Source: DATAEY01 sp045805565 (lineage in GTDB: Bacteria > Actinomycetota > Thermoleophilia > Solirubrobacterales > Solirubrobacteraceae). Taken from it: a DNA stretch of 64,000 bases. The stretch lies in contig JBJMKZ010000047.1 of the NCBI GenBank assembly GCA_045805565.1, forward strand, positions 1 to 64,000, written 5' to 3'. A model generated the notes under the pieces. The model was not told where the DNA came from. It saw only the letters and a list, made by a program, of their open reading frames with translations, and did no database searches. The position numbers were made by a program, and so were the translations under genes. How positions within the stretch are numbered: the stretch's first letter is position 1; each line of letters opens with the position of its first letter. Below, piece after piece: positions 31,636 through 38,757 of this stretch.

Positions 31636-34600
31636 CCGCGGGTTGCCGCGCGGTCGCCGCCCGCCTCGTCCGTCACGCGGGCGAGCTCGGCGATCGTGGG
31701 GTGCTCGAACAGGTCGCGGGGTGTCAGGTCGAGTCCGCGCTCCTTGGCGCGGGCGACGACGAGGATCTGCAGGATGGAGTCGCCCCCGGCGTCGAAGAAG
31801 TCGTCGTGGATCCCGATGCGCTCGGCGTCCAGAGCCGACTCCCAGATCTCGACCAGGAGCCGCTCGGTCGCCGTCCGCGGCGGCTCGGACCCGCCGGCGG
31901 CCTCGAGCCGCTCGGACGCCCGCTCTCGCAGCCTCGCCAGGTCGACCTTCCCGTGGGCGCTCACCGGAAGCGACTCGCACAGCTCGTAGCTGGCCGGGCG
32001 CATGTGGTCGGGCAGGTCGGCGGCGACATGCGCCTCGAGTGCCTCGATCCATTCCTCGTCGCGGCCCGGCGCCACGACGTAGGCGGACAGCCGCTGGGCG
32101 CCGGCCCGGGTCTTGACGTCAACCACCGCCGCCGCACTCACGTCCGGGTGGCGCGACAGCGCCGCCTCGATCTCGGCGAGCCCGACCCGGAATCCGCGCA
32201 GCTTGACCTGTCGGTCGCGCCGCCCGACGTATTCGATCGTCCCGTCGGGCCGCGAGCGCGCGAGGTCGCCGCTGCGGAACAGGCGCTCGCCCTGGATGGC
32301 GGACCGGGGATGGTCGACGAATGACGCCGCGGTCAGGTCGGGCGCGCCGACGTAGCCGCGGCCGACGCCCCATCCTCCGATGCACAGCTCCCCGAGGACG
32401 CCGGGGGGCACGGGCTCCAGCCCGGCATCCAGAACCAGCGCCTGTACCCCGGGCAGGGGCCGTCCGATGGTGGGCGTCTGTGCGCTGCGGCGGATCGGGG
32501 CGAAGGTGGCGTCGACCGTGGTCTCGGTGGGTCCGTAGACGTTGTAGGCCTCCATGTCCTCGCGCTCGCGCAGCGCCGTCCACAGCTGCGCACCAACCGG
32601 CTCGCCGCCGACCAGGACGATCCGCGGATACCGTCGCCGGTCGTGGATGTCGATGGCGTGGAGCAGCGGGCGCAGCTGGGACGGGGTGCAGTCGAGCACG
32701 TCGACCTGCCGGTGCTCGAGATGGTCGGACAACCCGTGGGCGTCGAGCCGGATCTCCTCGGGCAGGACGTGAAGGGTGTGGCCGGCGGTCAGCAGGACCA
32801 GCTGCTTGACCGAGGCGTCGAACGTGAGAGGAGCGTTGACGCTCGCCCGCAGGGGGACGCACTCGCCAGCGTAGATCGTCTCGCCCAGTGCCCGGGCGAG
32901 GCCCATCACCGACCGGTGGGTGATCATCACCCCCTTCGGCGTGCCGGTCGAGCCCGACGTGTAGATGGCATACGCGAGACCGTCGGGCTCCACCGCGGGC
33001 GGCTCGAAGCCATCGCCGTCGGGGAGATGCACCTCGTGGGCGGGATCGAGGCACAGGATCGGGATCCCCACGCCGCGAAGCCGGCTCTCCAGCGACGGCT
33101 GGGTGATCAGTACCCGCGCCTGCGCGTCGGCCAGGATGCGCTGCGCGTAAGCGGTGGGATAGTCCGGGTCCAGCGGGACGTAGCAGCCGCCCGCCAGCAT
33201 GGTCCCGACGATCGCCACGATGCCGGCGGCGGAGCGCTCGAGGCAGATCGCCACCCGGTCGTCCGACCCAACTCCGCGTTCGGCCAGAGCGGCCGCCAGC
33301 GCCTGTGACGACGCCACCAGCTCCGCGTAGGTGAGGCGGCGATCGCGGAACTCGACCGCGGTCGCGTCGGGGGTGTGCTTCGCCTGTCGCCGGATCGCCT
33401 CGTGGAAGGTCGTCGTCTCGTCGCGCTCGCCCACCGACGCGCCGCTGCGGCGGCGCAGCGCCTGCGCCCGCGCGGCGGCGGACATCAGCGGGAGCCGATC
33501 GACCTCGGCCGCCGGACGCTCCAGCGCCCCGTCGATCAGCGTGACGAGCGATTCGAGCAGGCGCTCGGCGTCCGTCGCCCGCAACGGCGAGCCCTCGTAG
33601 GCCAGCCTGAGCTCGAGGCCGTCGGCGTCCGGGCGGCAGCGCAGCCTCACGGCGCCGGGATCGGTGAGGGTCACCTCGCGGACGGTCCGCACCTGCAGTC
33701 CGTCCCAGCGGGGATCCGGCCGCGGCGCGCGCCACTCGAACTGCCATGCCGGCCGCGACCCCGCCTCCTCGGCGGCGGTCCCAACGCCGTAGTGTCCCTG
33801 GCGGCGGACCGCCTCGGCTATCTCGGCGGCGAGCTCCCGGAGCAGGCGATCGAAGGACAGGCCCGGCTCTTGGGCGCTCACCACCGGGACGGGCTGGGCG
33901 TAGGGGCCGACGGCGTCGGCGAGCTCGTCGAGCGGGCGCCCGTCGAGCAGGTGCTCGACCGTCAGCGTTCCCGGCTGATCGAACCGCCACAGAAGGGCGT
34001 GCCAGCAGGCGGCGACGAAGTCCGCCGCGCTCACGCCGTGCGCCCCGGTCTGCGCCTCCAGCCGCGCCACGGCCGACGCCGGCAGGCGGGCGCTGGCCTC
34101 GCCACGCGCCGCGGGGCCGGTCGCAGGCGGAGCATCGAACGGCAGGCTCGGCGCCGCCCGGGCCGCCTCGTCGCGCAAGCGCCAGAACGCCTGGGCCTCG
34201 ACCGCTCCCTCGTCGTCCGAAAGGCCCTCCTGCCAGCCCGTGAAGTCCGCGTACTGGACGGGATCGGAGCCCTCGCACCGCTCGCCCCGGCGGGCGGCGG
34301 CGTAGCCCGCGGCCAGCTCATCCACGATCAGGTCCAGGGAGGCCTCGTCGCAGCACAGCGCCGGCACGGCGAGCACCAGGCCGTGGCTGGTCGGCGACAG
34401 GGGCACCAGGCAGGCGCGCAGCGGATGATCGGCGGCCGGGTCGAAGCCGTCCTCGCCCAGCAGGCGCGAGGCCGCCGCGTCGAGGACCTCTCGCGCCGGG
34501 GGCGAGGCGTCGCCGTTGACGTCGATCACCCGCAGGTCGATCGCCGGCGCCGGCGAGATGAGCTGGAGCGGCAGCCGCAGGCCGGGCGTGCGCCGGAAGG

Positions 34601-34784
34601 TGGTGCGCAGGATCTCGTGGCGCTCGACCACCGCCGCGAGCGCCTCGCGCAGCGTCCCGTGGTCGAGCGGCCCCTCCAGCGCCAGCGCGCGAACGCGGTG
34701 GGCGGTGTGGGGGCCCGACGTCCAGACCCGGCGCTGCTGGACCGAAAGCGGGAACCCGGAGCTAGCAGTCTCCGTCATCGTCAT
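31632..34784 (-). CDS. single-module NRPS: inactive condensation-like domain, adenylation domain, carrier domain
   Basis: A 1050-residue C*-A-T protein. The condensation-like domain (about 1-430) has AVPALCCDEASLD where HHxxxDG is expected, so the catalytic His is gone. The adenylation domain (about 450-960) is complete: YAIYTSGSTGTPKGVMITH, NVYGPTETTVDATF, RSGDLARSRPDGTIEYVGR and LPVSAHGKVDLARL. Its specificity code, read by hand, is D-A-K-C-L-G-V-V-D-K, one residue from a known glutamate code. The carrier Ser is in DDFFDAGGDSILQIL near residue 1010. There is no thioesterase or reductase. It lies 19 bases after the hydroxylase gene on the same strand. It should load a Glu-like residue for modification in trans. 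Confidence 0.88.
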   Translation of the reverse strand: MTMTETASSGFPLSVQQRRVWTSGPHTAHRVRALALEGPLDHGTLREALAAVVERHEILRTTFRRTPGLRLPLQLISPAPAIDLRVIDVNGDASPPAREVLDAAASRLLGEDGFDPAADHPLRACLVPLSPTSHGLVLAVPALCCDEASLDLIVDELAAGYAAARRGERCEGSDPVQYADFTGWQEGLSDDEGAVEAQAFWRLRDEAARAAPSLPFDAPPATGPAARGEASARLPASAVARLEAQTGAHGVSAADFVAACWHALLWRFDQPGTLTVEHLLDGRPLDELADAVGPYAQPVPVVSAQEPGLSFDRLLRELAAEIAEAVRRQGHYGVGTAAEEAGSRPAWQFEWRAPRPDPRWDGLQVRTVREVTLTDPGAVRLRCRPDADGLELRLAYEGSPLRATDAERLLESLVTLIDGALERPAAEVDRLPLMSAAARAQALRRRSGASVGERDETTTFHEAIRRQAKHTPDATAVEFRDRRLTYAELVASSQALAAALAERGVGSDDRVAICLERSAAGIVAIVGTMLAGGCYVPLDPDYPTAYAQRILADAQARVLITQPSLESRLRGVGIPILCLDPAHEVHLPDGDGFEPPAVEPDGLAYAIYTSGSTGTPKGVMITHRSVMGLARALGETIYAGECVPLRASVNAPLTFDASVKQLVLLTAGHTLHVLPEEIRLDAHGLSDHLEHRQVDVLDCTPSQLRPLLHAIDIHDRRRYPRIVLVGGEPVGAQLWTALREREDMEAYNVYGPTETTVDATFAPIRRSAQTPTIGRPLPGVQALVLDAGLEPVPPGVLGELCIGGWGVGRGYVGAPDLTAASFVDHPRSAIQGERLFRSGDLARSRPDGTIEYVGRRDRQVKLRGFRVGLAEIEAALSRHPDVSAAAVVDVKTRAGAQRLSAYVVAPGRDEEWIEALEAHVAADLPDHMRPASYELCESLPVSAHGKVDLARLRERASERLEAAGGSEPPRTATERLLVEIWESALDAERIGIHDDFFDAGGDSILQILVVARAKERGLDLTPRDLFEHPTIAELARVTDEAGGDRAATRG

Positions 34785-34803
34785 GTCGGGGGTGGGGAAG
34801 CGG

Positions 34804-35859
34804 TCAGTCGGCTGAGCGCACCGCTCCGACGCGCTCGAGCTCGAAGTCGGCGACCTGGAACGGCTCCGCCATCGCCACGAGCACCTTGCGCTCTCCCTTG
34901 AACGGCATTCGCCCGTGGGTGACCAGCGGATTGTCCAGGACGAGGATGTCGCCGCGCTCCCACGGGAACATCACCTGCGCCTCTTCGTAGGCACGACGGA
35001 CCTCGGCCAGCCATTCCTCCGGGATCGGCGACCCGTCGCCGAAGCACGCGTGGTTGGGGGCATCCTCCTCGGCGAAGTTCGCCAGTAGCGCCTCCCGCAC
35101 CTGCGCCGGCAGACTCGAGGTGTGGAACATGTCGGCCTGGTTGAACCAGACGGGCTCGCCGGTTCCGGGATGGGAGATGACCGCCGGCCCCAGGTGACGG
35201 AGCCGCAGGCCGCCGTCCGCGGTCCATTCGAAGTCCATGTCCTGGCGCCGGAAGCGCTCCTCCACCTCGCCGCGGTCGTCGGTCTGGAAGGCCGTCTGCC
35301 ACGGCAGCCCGAGCTCCTCACGGTAGTTGCGGATGTACATGACGCCCTTGTCCACGAACGTGTCGCGGACCTCCTCGGGCAGGCTGCGCAGCACCGCGCG
35401 GTTGTCGGCCAGCGGCGTCTCGCCGCCCTCCTGGGCGGGAATCACCGAGTAGAACATGATCCGCGCAGGCGCTTCGCGCGCGTAGGACATCTCGCTGTGC
35501 TGGTCGATCACCTGGTTGGCGGGGTACTCGGTCGAGGTGTACACCTGCTCGCCCACCGACGTCCGCGGCGTGGTCTGGTCGTTGTACTCGGCCAGCTCCC
35601 GATAGACCGCGGTGACGAAGTCGTGGAACACCTCGGTGGTCGGCACGTCGAAGCCCCTCAGCAGTAGGCCGCCGTGCTCGCGGACCTGCCCCTCCACGGC
35701 CTCGGAGTTCAGGCTCGCCCACTCCGCGAGCTCGATGCCCGCCACGTTGGGCGTCATCACCGGCGGGAACTGGAGGCCAGTCAACCGCCCGACCCCGACC
35801 ACGGAGTCGGGCGCGACAACCTGCCGCGGGACGCGCCGCAGGTTAGGGGCGCCGCTCAT
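34804..35859 (-). CDS. TauD/TfdA (SyrP-like) Fe(II)/2-oxoglutarate hydroxylase
   Basis: A 351-residue oxygenase resembling SyrP-type hydroxylases that act on carrier-bound amino acids. Iron ligands are the His and Glu of DQHSEMSYAREAPARIMF near residue 125 and the distal His of LDNPLVTHGRMPFKGERKV. The 2-oxoglutarate-binding Arg is in that last segment. GGETPLADNRAVLRSLP and LLLRGFDVPTTEVFHDFV are family stretches. It is the first gene of the minus-strand unit leading into the NRPS. Beta-hydroxylation of the NRPS-loaded residue is the natural inference. No clear Shine-Dalgarno or TAnnnT box precedes ATG 35859; the start is supported by homology-like length. Confidence 0.85.
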   Translation of the reverse strand: MSGAPNLRRVPRQVVAPDSVVGVGRLTGLQFPPVMTPNVAGIELAEWASLNSEAVEGQVREHGGLLLRGFDVPTTEVFHDFVTAVYRELAEYNDQTTPRTSVGEQVYTSTEYPANQVIDQHSEMSYAREAPARIMFYSVIPAQEGGETPLADNRAVLRSLPEEVRDTFVDKGVMYIRNYREELGLPWQTAFQTDDRGEVEERFRRQDMDFEWTADGGLRLRHLGPAVISHPGTGEPVWFNQADMFHTSSLPAQVREALLANFAEEDAPNHACFGDGSPIPEEWLAEVRRAYEEAQVMFPWERGDILVLDNPLVTHGRMPFKGERKVLVAMAEPFQVADFELERVGAVRSAD

Positions 35860-35927
35860 CGATCGCCCCCCGTGGAGGCCCAGGTGCGGGCGTGTCGATG
35901 GCTTGTGGCGGTAAGCAACATTCGTAC

Positions 35928-35946
35928 GCCTGATGCGATGTCAGGC
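35928..35946. repeat. inverted repeat GCCTGA-(7)-TCAGGC, operator candidate
   Basis: Six-base arms around TGCGATG in the 255-base divergent region between the hydroxylase (minus) and the TatD-family gene (plus). It could be a regulator site. No regulator gene is nearby. Confidence 0.3.
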
Positions 35947-35983
35947 CGTGGGACGAGCCGGTCGGCCGGCAACGGGAACCCGG

Positions 35984-35998
35984 CAAGCTAGCAGCTTG
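35984..35998. repeat. inverted repeat CAAGCT-AGC-AGCTTG
   Basis: Perfect six-base arms with a three-base loop, about 40 bases from the repeat at 35928 and in the same divergent intergenic region. It may be an operator half-site pair or chance. The rest of 35860-36114 shows nothing else I can name. Confidence 0.3.
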
Positions 35999-36114
35999 GG
36001 AAGTCGGTCTCCGGGAGCCCACGCGGCCGCGGCTCTACCCTGGTGGCGGGTGTCCTGACGTGACGGTCGACCACCTCCGGCGCTCGTTCCCGAACCGCCT
36101 GTGACGCTGAGCTC

Positions 36115-36864
36115 GTGTACGTCGACGCCCACGTCCACCTCGGTCGCTATCCCGACCCGTCCGCCATCCTGCGCGACGTCGAGTCGGAGCGGATCGTATG
36201 CGTGTCGGTCACCGACACCCCATCGGAGTACCGGGATGCCGTGGCGTGGCTTCGCCGCCCTCCTCTGGTCGAGGTCGCCCTCGGTGTGCACCCGCTGCGC
36301 GCGGGAGAGCTGGGCGGCCGGGAGCTATCGCTGTTCGACGACCTGGTGGGCGGATGCGGGTGGGTGGGCGAGGTCGGCCTCGACGGGTCGCCGGACGGCC
36401 GGCCGACCCTGCCGGCGCAGCGGCGCGCGTTCGAGCGGGTGCTCGCCCACCCCGCCACCCGCGGCAAGGTCCTCACCGTCCACTCCCGAGGCGCCGAGAC
36501 CGAGGTGGTGGCGGCACTGGCCCGAGCCCGGGTGGCGGCCGTCCTGCACTGGTACCGGGGGTCCCTCGACGACGCGGAGGCCGCGTTGGCGGCGGGTCTG
36601 CACTTCTCGATCAATCCCGCCATGGTGCGCTGCGGTGGCGCGCGACGGCTGCTGGCCGCCCTCCCCCCTGAGCGGGTCCTGACCGAGACCGACGGTCCCT
36701 ACACCAGCGTCGGCCCGCGGCCCAGTGCACCCCGCGACGTCGGCGTGGTGCTCGCCGTGCTCGCCGAGCACTGGCAGGTCGACGTGCAGGGCGCCGCCCG
36801 GCGCGTACGGGCGAACCTGGAGGCCCTGCGTTCGCCGCCGGCGCCGGGCGCCACCGGGCACTGA
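36115..36864 (+). CDS. TatD-family hydrolase, QatD-like subgroup
   Basis: A 249-residue TatD-type barrel. Metal motifs are VDAHVHLGRYPDP at residue 2, VGEVGLDGSPDGRP (Glu), LTVHSRGAETEV (His), VLHWYRGS (His) and VLTETDGPYTSV (Asp). The YPDP after HxH, the SVTDTPSEYRDA segment and GEVGLDGSP are features I associate with the TatD-like nuclease of Qat anti-phage systems. No QatA- or QatB-like gene stands beside it. It starts at GTG 36115, faces away from the hydroxylase/NRPS unit and converges on the PPTase. It could process a nucleic acid or a small metabolite; undecided. Confidence 0.78.
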   Translation: MYVDAHVHLGRYPDPSAILRDVESERIVCVSVTDTPSEYRDAVAWLRRPPLVEVALGVHPLRAGELGGRELSLFDDLVGGCGWVGEVGLDGSPDGRPTLPAQRRAFERVLAHPATRGKVLTVHSRGAETEVVAALARARVAAVLHWYRGSLDDAEAALAAGLHFSINPAMVRCGGARRLLAALPPERVLTETDGPYTSVGPRPSAPRDVGVVLAVLAEHWQVDVQGAARRVRANLEALRSPPAPGATGH

Positions 36865-36871
36865 GGGCGCA

Positions 36872-37561
36872 CTAGGTCTCGGGCTCGACGCGCTCGGGCT
36901 CGCGCCCGTAGCTCCAGAAGCTCGACGACCATTCCCACCCCTCCACGGCCAGTGCCGCGACCGCCTTGTCGCCGAGGCGCAGGCGCTCCACCCGGCACTC
37001 CAGTGACTCACCTTCCGCCTCCCGGCCGCAGTACCGGGCGAGCCGGCGCGCGGCTTTGAGCTCCGCGTGATAGCCGACCACCGCCCGCACGCGGCTCTCC
37101 GGTGACAGGAACTCGGCGACTCGCGCCTGGCGGGGCGGCATGTCGCGCATGCGCTGGGAGACGTCGAGGTCGTCGGGGACGAAGTCGACGCCCAGCGCGA
37201 GGCGGTGACTGGCGCTGACCACCAGCAGGCCGCGCCCGGCGCCGATCGCGAAGTCGAAGTGGGGCGCGCCCGGCTCGGCGAGCTCGAGCCGGTCGTCGCG
37301 CCCGGGGCGCAGAGCGAGCCGCGCCGGATCGCGACCGAGGTAGCGGCCGAGGAGCGTACGGACCAGATAGCGCCCGCCCGCGAAGTGCTTGGGAACGGCG
37401 TGGCGCTTCATCTCCCGGCGCTCGGGGCGCGAGAGCACCGCCAGCCCCTCCTCCGCGAATCGCGCATTCAGCTTGGCATGCCAGACGTGGACCTCGCCGG
37501 GATCCAGGTCGAGGTGCTCGGGGGCCACCCCCCAGGCGGGGATCTTCAGCTCTTCCACCAT
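36872..37561 (-). CDS. Sfp-type 4'-phosphopantetheinyl transferase family protein
   Basis: A 229-residue protein that would attach phosphopantetheine to the NRPS carrier Ser. Family-like marks are VHVWHAKLNA near residue 25, VSASHRLALGVDFVPDDLDV (in the place of the GIDxE magnesium motif) and a HAELKAARRLARYCG helix matching the W/FxxKEA segment. The GIDVE acidic pair is less standard (GVDFVPDD), so recognition is by pattern and by location, 2.1 kb from the NRPS gene. It is divergent from the sulfotransferase at 37629. ATG 37561 is used. If wrong, it is simply an unassigned small enzyme. Confidence 0.62.
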   Translation of the reverse strand: MVEELKIPAWGVAPEHLDLDPGEVHVWHAKLNARFAEEGLAVLSRPERREMKRHAVPKHFAGGRYLVRTLLGRYLGRDPARLALRPGRDDRLELAEPGAPHFDFAIGAGRGLLVVSASHRLALGVDFVPDDLDVSQRMRDMPPRQARVAEFLSPESRVRAVVGYHAELKAARRLARYCGREAEGESLECRVERLRLGDKAVAALAVEGWEWSSSFWSYGREPERVEPET

Positions 37562-37615
37562 CGGCCGACCGGCGCCGGACCATACCGGCCACCCGGCGGC
37601 GCCGACCCATCCCGC

Positions 37616-37621
37616 TAGCCT
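37616..37621 (+). promoter_or_regulatory. -10-like box TAGCCT, leaderless start at 37629
   Basis: TAGCCT lies 7 bases before GTG 37629. The box and spacing match the paralogue at 9993. Confidence 0.55.
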
Positions 37622-37628
37622 GTAGGCC

Positions 37629-38681
37629 GTGCCCGCGGTCCAGACCGCCGTCCCGGCGGGCGCGCAGGCCCCTGCCGCGCAGCTCGTCCCCCCCGACCAG
37701 TTCGAGAGGCTGCTCGAGCAGCGCCTCCAGTGCCCGGTGGAGGTGCGTCAGCCGCTGGTCCTGATCTCGCAGGTCCAGCGCTCCGGCGGCACCCTGCTCT
37801 CGCAGCTGCTGGACAACCACCCCCAGCTGCATGCCCATCCCCACGAGCTGCACATCGGCTTCCCCCGCGACAAGGGCGACTGGCCGGCGCTGGACCTGAT
37901 GGCCGAGCCCCGCGAGTGGCTCGAGATGCTCCGCGAGTACCACGTCGAGCGCACCTTCCTCCAGGGCTACACGAAGTACGCGCGCAAGTGGGTCCAGTAC
38001 GAGGACGAGCGCCTGGAGGCGTACCCCTTCCTGCTCATCCCGTCGCTGCAGCGCGCCCTGTTCGAGCGCTGCGCACGGAGCTGGCCGATCAAGGGCCAGC
38101 GGGACGTGCTGGACGCCTACATGACCTCCTACTTCAACGCCTGGGTGGACAACCGCAACCTGTACGGCGACAAGCTGTGGGTGACCGGCTTCAGCGCCCG
38201 GCTCGCGGTCCCCCGCGACAACCGCAAGCGCTTCTTCGCCGACTATCCGGACGGCCGGCTGATGTCGATCGTGCGCGAGCCACGCAGCTGGTACGCCTCG
38301 GCGCTGGCGTACAACGCCGAGCGCTACGGGAACGTCAAGCTGTCGATCGAGCGCTGGAAGGAGTCGGCGGACGCGATGATCGAAGCCAAGGCGAAGTACG
38401 GCGACCGGGTCCTGCTGATCTCGTTCGAGCGGCTGCTCAAGGAGCTGGAGCCCACGATGGAGCGGATCGCCTCCTTCCTGGGCATCGACTTCGGCCCCAC
38501 GCTGCTGGAGCCCACCTTCAACGGCCTGCCGATCAAGGCCAACTCCAGTTTCCGCACCGATCGCCACGGCGTGCTGGACGCGCCTCTCAAGCGTCAGGAG
38601 GGCCTGAGCTCCGGCGCGGTCGAGACGATCGACCGCCTGGCCGCGGAGACGTACGAGAGCGTCCTCCCGCTGGCCGGCTGA
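37629..38681 (+). CDS. PAPS-dependent sulfotransferase, copy 2 of the duplicated cassette
   Basis: A 350-residue sulfotransferase, clear paralogue of the protein at 10006 over its whole length. The 5'-phosphosulfate loop is ISQVQRSGGTLLSQLLDN, and the 3'-phosphate site is VREPRSWYASALAYN. Both are intact. Conserved blocks PHELHIGFPRDKGDW, YARKWVQYEDERLEAYPFLL and LPIKANSSFRTD match copy 1. It starts at GTG 37629 after a TAGCCT box. The fusion gene follows 76 bases later under its own TAGCAT box. It probably acts on the same class of acceptor as copy 1, with altered specificity. Confidence 0.85.
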   Translation: MPAVQTAVPAGAQAPAAQLVPPDQFERLLEQRLQCPVEVRQPLVLISQVQRSGGTLLSQLLDNHPQLHAHPHELHIGFPRDKGDWPALDLMAEPREWLEMLREYHVERTFLQGYTKYARKWVQYEDERLEAYPFLLIPSLQRALFERCARSWPIKGQRDVLDAYMTSYFNAWVDNRNLYGDKLWVTGFSARLAVPRDNRKRFFADYPDGRLMSIVREPRSWYASALAYNAERYGNVKLSIERWKESADAMIEAKAKYGDRVLLISFERLLKELEPTMERIASFLGIDFGPTLLEPTFNGLPIKANSSFRTDRHGVLDAPLKRQEGLSSGAVETIDRLAAETYESVLPLAG

Positions 38682-38741
38682 TCTCCTTGGGCGCGGCTCC
38701 CGCCGCAGCGGACGCGGGGGGCGCCCATCGAGCTACGTGGC

Positions 38742-38747
38742 TAGCAT
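38742..38747 (+). promoter_or_regulatory. -10-like box TAGCAT, leaderless start at 38758
   Basis: TAGCAT lies 10 bases before ATG 38758. It excludes the in-frame codon at 38737, which lies upstream of the box. Confidence 0.5.
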
Positions 38748-38757
38748 CTCGCAGCTC

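Noticed and set aside
26580..36864. A Qat anti-phage system from the QueC-like protein and the QatD-like TatD protein
   Set aside because: The two genes are about 8 kb apart in different transcription units, and no QatA ATPase or QatB is present. The QueC-like protein has long extensions that I do not recognise as QatC-like.
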